The notes under the pieces were generated by a model that saw only the letters and a list, made by a program, of their open reading frames with translations, did no database searches and had not been told where the DNA came from. A stretch of 6,036 nucleotides of DNA from contig JAGXHO010000046.1 of the NCBI GenBank assembly GCA_024636105.1, forward strand, positions 1-6,036. The letters are read 5' to 3'. Shown here piece after piece: positions 1 through 5,665 of this stretch. How positions within the stretch are numbered: the first letter of the stretch is position 1; each line of letters opens with the position of its first letter. This stretch comes from Trueperaceae bacterium. Its GTDB lineage: Bacteria; Deinococcota; Deinococci; Deinococcales; Trueperaceae. The position numbers and the translations under genes are program-made.

Positions 1-1280
1 CCCCCCTTGGCGACGTACTCCGCCACGGGTTCGGCGGCGCAACGGTAGCCGACCTCGCCGTCCTCGGTCCGGTACGCCTGGCGAAGGTACCCGAGGTCGC
101 AGCGTCGCGTACGCTTCGCGTAGGTCTCGGCCTCCGACAGGGTCCCAGGGAGCGCGAGGACCTTGAAGGGGAAGCCGGTCGGCGAGGCGGCGGGATCGGT
201 GAACACCTCCGCGCCACCGAACCGTGCGCGCTCACGGCCCGCCGCCTTGAGCGGAGCGTCGAGACCGGACTCTTCGCAGAAGGCGAACAGGGTGCCCACC
301 TGGACGCCGGCGGCGCCGGCCGCCACCGCCTCGCGCAGAGCGCCGGGAGTGTGGGCCGCACCCGCGAGCCAGAAGGGCGCGCCCAGGTCGCGCATGACCT
401 GCAGATCGACGCGGTCGCGCTCGCCGTACGTTGGCTGACCGCGCTCGTCCAGTTCGGTACCGCCGCGGGGTGGCGCGTTGTGGCCACCGGCCACCGGAGC
501 CTCCACGACGAAGCCCGAGATCGCGCCCGACGCCTTCTTCAGCAGCATGGTCGCCAGCGAGTGGGAGGAGACGATCGGCAGGAACGCGGGTCGGGGCGTC
601 GGTGCGAGGGCGTCGCCCCCGAACTCCGCGGGGTCGAAGCGTACCCGCGTGGGCTCGGGCGACCGGGCGCCCGCGACATCGACGACCAACGAGCACGGCC
701 GGTGCTTCGACAACTCGTCGAGCGCACCGGGGATCTCGCGTGGGATGCCAGCGCCCATCAGGACGACGTCCACGCCGGCCAGCATGGCGCCGTAGAGGGT
801 CGCGAGGTTCGGTAGCTGGACCTTGGTCAGCAGGTTGAGGCCGACCGGGGCGTCGTGCCCCTCCTTCGCAAGGAAGACCTCGGTGAAGCTCGCCAAGGCG
901 ATCAAGCCGCGCTGGAAGCGCGTGCCCTCGATGGTCGGCAGGGGCAGGCGCCGGTACCCGGCGCCAGTCGGGCGTCCGTCGGGAAGGAAGTAGCGCCGGA
1001 GGGCGTCGCTCACCACGTCCGCGAACGGGAAGCTCGCCATCGCGCGGCGCAGGTGCGCTCCGGGATCTCCGTCTTGGAGACGACGGACGAACACGGTGTC
1101 GATGCCGGTGCCGGAGACGACGCCGAGTTGACCGATGCTCGAGACGGCGCGGGCCAGCCGCCAGTTCGACACGGCAACGCCCATCCCACCTTGGATGATC
1201 GTCGGGAGATGCAAGCGGCCCGCGGTTGGGGCCCCGAAGGTCGCAGCGAACGGGGCAAAGGCAAGACGTGCGTCGCTCAT
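1..1280 (-). CDS. Nitronate monooxygenase / 2-nitropropane dioxygenase-like flavoenzyme, C-terminus cut by window edge
   Basis: The minus-strand frame reads 426 codons from the ATG at 1280-1278 and is still open at the window edge. It resembles the FMN-dependent TIM-barrel NMO family (COG2070), which oxidises alkyl nitronates using O2. Visible landmarks are PTIIQGGMGVAVSNWRLARA near residues 26-45 (N-terminal flavin-barrel signature), GVVSGTG (53-59), PVGLNLLTKVQLPN (145-158), GADVVLMGAG-like DVVLMGAG (171-178), EAPVAGGHNAPPRG (260-273, with the His that in this family sits over the flavin), and AGAAGVQVGTLFAF (321-334, phosphate-binding end). A tail with Cys394 and Cys413 ends in EPVAEYVAKG. 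That tail and the GGHNAPP loop fit a longer NMO-like subfamily, from which I infer a few dozen missing residues. AAGGA lies 5 bases before the ATG and supports this start; a GTG 15 codons upstream is less likely. No signal peptide is seen, so it is probably cytoplasmic. The true substrate is unproven, since many members are annotated only by homology. Confidence 0.88.
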   Translation of the reverse strand, partial: MSDARLAFAPFAATFGAPTAGRLHLPTIIQGGMGVAVSNWRLARAVSSIGQLGVVSGTGIDTVFVRRLQDGDPGAHLRRAMASFPFADVVSDALRRYFLPDGRPTGAGYRRLPLPTIEGTRFQRGLIALASFTEVFLAKEGHDAPVGLNLLTKVQLPNLATLYGAMLAGVDVVLMGAGIPREIPGALDELSKHRPCSLVVDVAGARSPEPTRVRFDPAEFGGDALAPTPRPAFLPIVSSHSLATMLLKKASGAISGFVVEAPVAGGHNAPPRGGTELDERGQPTYGERDRVDLQVMRDLGAPFWLAGAAHTPGALREAVAAGAAGVQVGTLFAFCEESGLDAPLKAAGRERARFGGAEVFTDPAASPTGFPFKVLALPGTLSEAETYAKRTRRCDLGYLRQAYRTEDGEVGYRCAAEPVAEYVAKG

Positions 1281-1285
1281 CGAGG

Positions 1286-1290
1286 TCCTT
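1286..1290 (-). promoter_or_regulatory. Ribosome binding site of the NMO-like gene
   Basis: On the minus strand AAGGA is followed by five bases and then the ATG at 1280-1278. This is the best Shine-Dalgarno match near the gene, and it decides for this ATG over the in-frame GTG at 1325-1323. Confidence 0.55.
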
Positions 1291-1390
1291 GTCGCGTACT
1301 CGGCGCCCGAGGGACGGCCTGGCACCGCGGCGCCAGCGGGCCTGCGGCGCGAACCGCGGGCACCTGGCCGGCTCGACGCGACCGCTGCGC

Positions 1391-1404
1391 CGCGCTCGAG
1401 CGCG
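1391..1404. repeat. Perfect 14-base palindrome CGCGCTCGAGCGCG
   Basis: The two halves are exact reverse complements centred on CTCGAG. The symmetry stops at the flanking bases (C at 1390, T at 1405). It lies between divergent genes, 13 bases from a second and longer dyad. It could be an operator half of a regulatory region or simply chance in GC-rich DNA. Confidence 0.45.
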
Positions 1405-1417
1405 TGCGGAGCAGCGC

Positions 1418-1437
1418 CGCCCACCGGACGGTGGGCG
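1418..1437. repeat. Inverted repeat with 9-base arms (CGCCCACCG / CGGTGGGCG) around GA
   Basis: The arms are exact reverse complements separated by two bases. As RNA this would fold as an 8-base-pair stem with a GGAC loop. No run of T follows on either strand, so an intrinsic terminator is unlikely, and no gene ends here. Its place between two divergent start codons makes a protein-binding operator, or a stem in the 5' leader of the NMO-like transcript, the more natural readings. Both functions are inferred; only the symmetry is seen. Confidence 0.5.
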
Positions 1438-1568
1438 TAAACCACTTCGCATCCTACGCTCGCTCATCGCGGTCCCCGTGAGGGCCGGCCGCGGCGGCCT
1501 CTTCCCCGTGGGCGAGGCGCGCGACCCGACCACGGCAGGCGCCTTCGGGCGACGACCACCCGCCTTCC

Positions 1569-2099
1569 GTGCGACCATGCCGCGTGCCCCACGCCGCCAC
1601 CGCCCACCCCCTCGTCCCCGCCACGTCGCCCACCGTCGACGGCGCGCGCGTGCGGCTTCGCGCCGTGACCGCGGTGGACGCCGGCGCGCTCCTCGAGATC
1701 TCGGTCTACGACGGGGAAACGGCGCGCTCCGAGGCCGAGACGCGCGCCCACCTCGACCGCATCGCAGGCGACCAAGCGCGCGGCGAGACGGTGCATTGGG
1801 CGATCGAGGAAGCGGCCAGCAGCGTGCTCGTCGGGACCGTCGGCTTCTACCGGGGCTTCCCCGCTGGGGTGGGCGAGGTCGGGTACGTTCTCCGCCCCGG
1901 GCACCGTGGGCGCGGGTCCATGACCGAGGCCGTCGCGCTCGCGGTCGCGTACGGATTCTCGGCGCTCGGCCTCGATGCGGTGGTCGCCCACACCGACGCC
2001 ACCAACCGGGCATCGATCGCCGTGCTGGAGCGCTGCGGCTTCACCCTCGCGGGCGCCGAGGACGAGCTGCGCACGTACCGCCTCGATCGCCCCGCCTGA
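1569..2099 (+). CDS. GNAT-family N-acetyltransferase (RimJ/RimL type)
   Basis: The protein of 176 residues (from the GTG at 1569) has the GNAT fold signatures. A β-strand opening VRLRAVTAVDAGALLEI (28-44) matches the usual start of the RimJ/RimL-like Acetyltransf_3 group. YVLRPGHRGRGSMTEAV (106-122) is the acetyl-CoA pyrophosphate-binding motif A, with RGRGS at 113-117. TDATNRASIAVLERCGF (142-158) is the typical C-terminal motif in which Asn and Ser precede the ERCGF helix end. Such enzymes transfer an acetyl group from acetyl-CoA to an amine, often a protein N-terminus, a small metabolite or an antibiotic; the acceptor here cannot be read. An in-frame TGA at 1479-1481 bounds the frame. No Shine-Dalgarno precedes the GTG at 1569 or the alternative GTG at 1584, so the true start is uncertain. 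Codons 2-4 (CGA CCA TGC) look less typical of the gene than those after 1584, which slightly favours the later start. Family assignment is firm. Confidence 0.88.
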   Translation: MRPCRVPHAATAHPLVPATSPTVDGARVRLRAVTAVDAGALLEISVYDGETARSEAETRAHLDRIAGDQARGETVHWAIEEAASSVLVGTVGFYRGFPAGVGEVGYVLRPGHRGRGSMTEAVALAVAYGFSALGLDAVVAHTDATNRASIAVLERCGFTLAGAEDELRTYRLDRPA

Positions 2100-2229
2100 G
2101 CTGACCGCGCCCAGATCACGCTCGGGTCACGCCTCCCACGGCACGCTCTCCGCAGGGGCGGTCGCCTGCTACCCCGGTCGCCCCGACGTCGTCATCGACC
2201 GATGTTGTTCCACGTCGATCGCCAGCGCA

Positions 2230-2242
2230 GGCCACGGTGGCC
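2230..2242. repeat. Palindrome GGCCACGGTGGCC upstream of the operon
   Basis: Six-base arms GGCCAC and GTGGCC flank one central G. The element ends eight bases before the TG of the possible extended -10 and covers the place where a -35 box would lie. It could therefore be an operator controlling the transport operon. Function is inferred from position only. Confidence 0.35.
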
Positions 2243-2249
2243 AAGAATC

Positions 2250-2258
2250 TGCTACCTT
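2250..2258 (+). promoter_or_regulatory. Possible extended -10 promoter element of the transport operon
   Basis: TGCTACCTT contains the TG-N-TANNNT arrangement of an extended -10 box recognised by housekeeping sigma factors. It would start a transcript near 2265, giving a leader of about 45-50 bases that ends in the ribosome binding site at 2302. No TTGACA-like hexamer is present 16-18 bases upstream, so this rests on the -10 alone. A similar TGCTACC at 2167-2173 shows the motif also occurs without obvious purpose. Confidence 0.3.
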
Positions 2259-2301
2259 CCGGGCACCTTCGCCATCTCGACGTCGTCACCCGGGTAGGAA
2301 T

Positions 2302-2305
2302 GGAG
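2302..2305 (+). promoter_or_regulatory. Ribosome binding site of the solute-binding protein gene
   Basis: GGAG stands seven bases before the ATG at 2313-2315. It selects this ATG, which also gives a complete signal peptide, over the out-of-frame ATG at 2300. Confidence 0.6.
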
Positions 2306-2312
2306 CGAATCG

Positions 2313-3821
2313 ATGCCCGTAGGTCGTCGCGTCTGCCGCGCACTCGTCGCGCTGATGGTGCACTGTTCGCTGATCTCGGCCAGCGCCCAGGTGTTGGTCA
2401 CGGCGCTGCCCCTGAACCCCACGTCGCTCGATCCGCACCGCGCGATCGAGGGGTACTCGTTCATGATCACCAACCAGATCTACGACACCTTGGTCCGCCT
2501 AGGCGAAGGGGGCGTCATCGAGCCCGGCTTGGCCGCGGCGTGGAGCCGGCCCGAACCCACGGTGCTGCGCCTGGAGCTGCGCCGCGGCGTTCGGTTCCAC
2601 GACGGCCAGGCCCTCGACGCGGCGGCGGTCGCGGCCTCGCTCCAGCGCCTGTCGGACCCGTCGCTCGCCGCCCGCGGCGCCTTCCTCCTCGCCGCGATCG
2701 ACGCCTACCGGGTGGTGGACGACCACACGCTCGAGCTCGTGACCGACCCGCCCTACGTGCCGCTGCTGGCGAACCTCACCTTCCCAGCGCTCGCGATCGT
2801 GCCTCCGGACGCCGGGATGGACCTTGCTCGGGCACCGATCGGGACCGGACCCTTCCGCTTCGTGTCCTGGCGCGAGGGGGACGAGGTGGAGCTGGAGGCG
2901 AACGAGGCGTATTGGGGCGGCGCTCCGGCGCTCGCGGGCGTGCGCTTCCGCGTCATCCCCGACGCGGCCGCGCAGGCGATCGCGTTCCGGGCCGGCGACC
3001 TCGACCTCATCCACGATCTGACGCCCGATGCGTACGCCGCGCTCGCCGACCGGGCAGACGTCGTTCGGTCGAGCTACCCGAGCGAGCGCACCAGCTACCT
3101 CGAGTTCAACACTGCGCACCCGATCCTCGGCGACGTGCGCGTGCGCCGCGCGTTCGCGCACGCCATCGACGCACCCTTGCTGGTCGAAGCTTTGTTCGGC
3201 GGGTTGGCTCTGCCGCCCGGCGGACCGCTGGCGCCACTCGTCCGATACGCCCTCCAGGACCCCATCCCGTACCCGTTCGACCCCCCGCGCGCTCGCGCGC
3301 TGCTGCGCGAGGCGGGCGTGGAGAACCTGACGCTGACGCTCGACCTGGGCAACGAGGGCGGCACCGAGGAGCTCGTCGCCCAGTACCTGCAGGCCGCGCT
3401 CGCCGACGTGGGGGTGCGCCTCGAGCTGCGGCGCAGCGACTTCGCCGCGCTGTGGGACATCGTGACGTCGGACCGTGCGGAGCTGTCGTTCTCGTTCTGG
3501 GGTTCCGACACGCTCGACCCCGACTTCATGCTCGGTGCCGCGCTCCACAGCCGCGAAGTTGGGGGCAACAACACGTCGCGCTACGCGAACCCGGCCTTCG
3601 ACGCCCTGCTCGACCGAGGCGCCACCACCACCGACGAGGTCGTGCGCGCGGCGATCTACACGGAGGCGCAGCGGATGGTGCTCGACGACCTGCCGATGCT
3701 GCCGCTCTACCACCACGTCGGCACCTACGCCAAGCGGGCGACGCTGGAGGGGGAGCGGATCCTGGGCTCCTCGTTCCAACTCGACCTGCGCCGGGCGCGC
3801 CTGACGACGGCAGGCGACTGA
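2313..3821 (+). CDS. ABC importer periplasmic solute-binding protein, family 5 (peptide/nickel type)
   Basis: This 502-residue protein is the periplasmic receptor of a Dpp/Opp-type ABC importer: it binds the solute and presents it to the permease pair encoded next. Residues 1-25 form a Sec signal peptide, with R5-R6 and R9, a hydrophobic core A10-I21 and cleavage after A23-S24-A25. C18 has no lipobox, so the protein should be free in the periplasm. Family 5 landmarks follow in order: NPTSLDPHRA (35-44), RRGVRFHDGQ (90-99), PIGTGPFRFVSW (175-186), YWGGAP (200-205), VRRAFAHAID (277-286), LDPDFML (401-407), RYANPAFDALLD (423-434) and LPMLPLYHH (460-468). Length is normal for the family. The ligand cannot be told from sequence; oligopeptides are the commonest, but nickel, heme precursors, opines and sugars are also carried by relatives. 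A ribosome binding site seven bases upstream and the 21-base gap to the permease mark it as first gene of the operon. Confidence 0.93.
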   Translation: MPVGRRVCRALVALMVHCSLISASAQVLVTALPLNPTSLDPHRAIEGYSFMITNQIYDTLVRLGEGGVIEPGLAAAWSRPEPTVLRLELRRGVRFHDGQALDAAAVAASLQRLSDPSLAARGAFLLAAIDAYRVVDDHTLELVTDPPYVPLLANLTFPALAIVPPDAGMDLARAPIGTGPFRFVSWREGDEVELEANEAYWGGAPALAGVRFRVIPDAAAQAIAFRAGDLDLIHDLTPDAYAALADRADVVRSSYPSERTSYLEFNTAHPILGDVRVRRAFAHAIDAPLLVEALFGGLALPPGGPLAPLVRYALQDPIPYPFDPPRARALLREAGVENLTLTLDLGNEGGTEELVAQYLQAALADVGVRLELRRSDFAALWDIVTSDRAELSFSFWGSDTLDPDFMLGAALHSREVGGNNTSRYANPAFDALLDRGATTTDEVVRAAIYTEAQRMVLDDLPMLPLYHHVGTYAKRATLEGERILGSSFQLDLRRARLTTAGD

Positions 3822-3831
3822 CGGGGCCGGC

Positions 3832-3835
3832 GAGG
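3832..3835 (+). promoter_or_regulatory. Ribosome binding site of the first permease gene
   Basis: GAGG precedes the GTG at 3843 by seven bases, inside the 21-base gap after the solute-binding protein stop. It supports the GTG start of the permease. Confidence 0.5.
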
Positions 3836-3842
3836 CGCGCGG

Positions 3843-4772
3843 GTGCTCGCCTTCGTGTTCGGCCGCCTCGCCAGCGGGGCGCTCGCGATCCTCGCGGTGA
3901 CCGCCGTGGTCCACGCGTTGGTGGCCACGGCTCCGGGCGACCCGCTGGTGGCGCTGCTCGGCCCGGCGGTGACGACGCTGCCGAGCGTTGAGCGCGATCG
4001 ACTGCGCGTCACCCACGGGCTCGACCGACCGTGGGCCGAGCAGTACGTGGCGTTCGTGGGCCGGGCGCTCGCCGGCGACCTGGGCACCTCCCGTCGCTCC
4101 GGCCGGCCGGTGGCGCACGAGCTCCGCGACCGGATCCCGGCGACGGTCGCGCTCACGCTCGCCGCGCTGCCGCTCGCGGTCGTGCTGGGCGTGGGTGCGG
4201 GCTTGGCGGCCGCGGCGTGGTCGCGCACGGCGTTGGACACGCTCGTGACTGGCGCGGTGGTCGCGGCCTCGGCGGTGCCGGTGTACCTGAGCGGCCTCGT
4301 GTTGCTGCTCGTCTTCGCGTTGGCCCTCGGTTGGCTGCCATCCGGGGGCACGGGCAGCGCGCGTCACCTGGTGCTGCCGGCCCTGACGCTCGCGCTGGCC
4401 TCGGCGGCGCCGCTCGCGCGGATGGCGCGGGGTTCGCTGCTCGACGCCCTGGCCGAACCGCACGTGGTCGTGGCCACCGCGAAAGGGCTCGCGCGCCGCG
4501 CCGTCGTCGTGCGCCACGGCCTGCGCAACGCGCTCGTCCCGCTGGTCACGGTCGCGGGCATCGACCTCGGACGTGCGCTGGGCGGGGCCGTGTTCGTCGA
4601 GGCGGTGTTCGGATGGCCCGGCGTCGGGCGCCTGACGGTCGACGCGATCGTGGCGCGCGATCTACCGGTCGTCCAGGGCGTGGTGCTGTTCGGCGCCACC
4701 GTGATCGTGGTCCTGAACCTGCTCGTCGACCTGACGTACGCGCGCCTCGATCCTCGCGTGCGCCCGAGATGA
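3843..4772 (+). CDS. ABC importer permease, DppB/OppB type
   Basis: A 309-residue inner-membrane protein, one half of the transmembrane channel of the importer. The GTG start gives the usual N-terminus, with one membrane helix (about 8-30) followed by the PGDP motif (31-34). Then come GLDRPWAEQY (59-68) and GDLGTS (78-83), both hallmarks of the DppB/OppB side of the family. Further helices lie near 103-125, 134-160, 177-190, 228-250 and 276-298. The cytoplasmic EAA loop that docks on the ATPase is at about 206-236, with AKGLARRAVVVRHGLRNALV as its core. VFGWPGVGRL (255-264), DLPVVQG (273-279) and DLTYARLDPRVR (296-307) complete the signature. Length is that of the family, with no damage. The stop overlaps the next permease start as ATGA, indicating translational coupling and equal dosage. 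An intact EAA loop implies an ATPase partner, though none is encoded nearby. Confidence 0.93.
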   Translation: MLAFVFGRLASGALAILAVTAVVHALVATAPGDPLVALLGPAVTTLPSVERDRLRVTHGLDRPWAEQYVAFVGRALAGDLGTSRRSGRPVAHELRDRIPATVALTLAALPLAVVLGVGAGLAAAAWSRTALDTLVTGAVVAASAVPVYLSGLVLLLVFALALGWLPSGGTGSARHLVLPALTLALASAAPLARMARGSLLDALAEPHVVVATAKGLARRAVVVRHGLRNALVPLVTVAGIDLGRALGGAVFVEAVFGWPGVGRLTVDAIVARDLPVVQGVVLFGATVIVVLNLLVDLTYARLDPRVRPR

Positions 4773-5665
4773 CCGAAACCACGCCGACCGCACCGCCGTC
4801 GCGCCGTCGCCGCCTGCACCCCTCGGGGTTGGTCGGGGCAGGGCTGCTGACGGTTCTGAGCGTGGCGTCGCTGTTGGCGCCATGGTTGGCGCCGCGCGCG
4901 CCCGACGCGATCGACCTGCGGCGACGGCTGCAACCGCCATCGTGGTCCGAGCCGCTCGGCACCGACGAGCTCGGGCGCTCGACCCTGGCGCGGGTGCTGC
5001 ACGGTGGCCGCGTCTCGCTGCTCACGGGCGCCCTGGCCGTCCTGAGCGCCGCGATCGTCGGTGGCGCGATCGGCGCGGTAGCGGGCGCAGCGCCGGGGCG
5101 CGTCGACGGGCTCTTGATGCGCGGTGTCGACGCCCTGCTGGTGTGCCCACCGCTGCTGCTCGCGCTGGCGATCGTCGGCGCGCTCGGCCCCGACCTCCGA
5201 AACGCCGCGCTCGCCTTGGCGATCGTCGAGACGCCCGTATTCGCGCGCTTGACGCGCAGCGTCGTCGTGGTGGCGCGCGAGCTGCCCTACGTCGAGGCGG
5301 CCGTCGCCAGCGGCGCCCGCCCATGGCGCGTCCTGGTGCGCCACGTGCTGCCCGTGGCGGTGGGGCCGCTCGCCGTCCAGGTCACCCTCGGCACCGGCTT
5401 CGCGATCGTGGCGTTCTCGGGGCTCAGCTTCCTCGGCCTGGGCACGCAGCCGCCCACCGCCGATTGGGGCGAGATGCTCGCGCGATCGCGCCACCACCTG
5501 CTCAACGCGCCCTGGCTGCTCGCCGCGCCGGGCCTCGCGGTGACCGCGGCGGTGCTCGGCTGCAACCTGCTGGGCGACGCGCTCCGCGATGCGCTCGGCA
5601 CCGTCGGCCGGCCGACACGCGCCACGCGGCGGGGCGAGCGTCGCGTCAGCGCGCGCCGGATCTGA
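4769..5665 (+). CDS. ABC importer permease, DppC/OppC type
   Basis: A 298-residue inner-membrane protein, the second half of the channel. The ATG at 4769 overlaps the preceding TGA; a longer open frame reaches back to 4031, but that part is only a shadow of the first permease. After a basic cytoplasmic N-terminus (R12-R15) comes a membrane helix (about 19-41), then the family hallmark PLGTDELGRSTLARVLHGG (62-80). Helices follow near 86-107, 122-140, 144-160, 196-222 and 249-270. The EAA loop is YVEAAVASGARPWRVLVRHV (174-193), and LSFLGLGTQPPTADWGEML (219-237) and NLLGDALRDALG (266-277) end the conserved part. The Asn of the usual HxLPN is Val here (HVLPV, 192-196), a mild departure. The last 20 residues are a basic tail (R281 to I298) whose codons partly overlap the convergent gene. 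No clear ribosome binding site precedes the ATG, so translation is probably coupled to the upstream gene. Confidence 0.93.
   Translation: MTETTPTAPPSRRRRLHPSGLVGAGLLTVLSVASLLAPWLAPRAPDAIDLRRRLQPPSWSEPLGTDELGRSTLARVLHGGRVSLLTGALAVLSAAIVGGAIGAVAGAAPGRVDGLLMRGVDALLVCPPLLLALAIVGALGPDLRNAALALAIVETPVFARLTRSVVVVARELPYVEAAVASGARPWRVLVRHVLPVAVGPLAVQVTLGTGFAIVAFSGLSFLGLGTQPPTADWGEMLARSRHHLLNAPWLLAAPGLAVTAAVLGCNLLGDALRDALGTVGRPTRATRRGERRVSARRI

Larger units (their letters stand above)
1281..1568. other. Divergent intergenic region between the NMO-like and GNAT genes
   Basis: These 288 bases separate two genes read away from each other, so they should hold promoters for both. I see no credible -35/-10 pair. 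The only hexamers resembling a -10 are TACGCT on the plus strand (1455-1460) and TAGGAT on the minus strand (1456-1451), which overlap, and neither has a matching -35. Two dyad symmetries, at 1391-1404 and 1418-1437, are the only clear structure. No short open frame here has a convincing start with a ribosome binding site. Confidence 0.6.
2100..2312. other. Intergenic region before the transport operon
   Basis: The 213 bases between the GNAT stop and the solute-binding protein start contain no credible gene. A pair GGGGCG (2155-2160) and CGCCCC (2179-2184) could form a weak stem around 18 bases, and GGTCGCC occurs directly twice (2160-2166, 2176-2182). There is no T-run, so I cannot call a terminator for the GNAT gene. 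The right-hand part holds a probable promoter and a palindrome listed separately. Confidence 0.5.

Noticed and set aside
482..497. Tandem GGCCACC repeat
   Set aside because: It lies in the NMO-like coding sequence and simply encodes P-V-A-G-G before the active-site His, so codon choice explains it.
232..2013. 593-residue minus-strand open frame
   Set aside because: It crosses the NMO-like gene in another frame and continues antisense through the GNAT gene. Its product is an Arg/Pro/Gly-rich low-complexity string with no domain, as expected for frame shadows in GC-rich DNA.
2155..2184. Possible terminator stem GGGGCG / CGCCCC after the GNAT gene
   Set aside because: Only six paired bases around an 18-base loop and no following T-run. 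Such pairs are common in DNA of this composition.
2194..2219. Inverted repeat ATCGAC / GTCGAT
   Set aside because: Arms are six bases with 14 between them and the symmetry does not extend, so it is within what chance gives.
2116..2343. Small minus-strand open frame of 75 residues over the operon promoter region
   Set aside because: No ribosome binding site, no domain, and it overlaps the start of the receptor gene and its leader.
2237..3991. 584-residue plus-strand open frame overlapping the receptor gene
   Set aside because: It is an Arg/Pro/Gly-rich reading of the receptor gene in a shifted frame and lacks any recognisable motif.
2499..4517. 672-residue minus-strand open frame opposite the receptor and first permease
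   Set aside because: The product is dominated by Arg, Glu, Gln and His without any fold signature, and it lies antisense to two genes with clear family motifs.
4031..4768. N-terminal extension of the second permease back to 4031
   Set aside because: This stretch is in frame but is only the first permease read in a shifted frame. Conserved DppC-type sequence begins after the ATG at 4769, which overlaps the upstream stop as ATGA.
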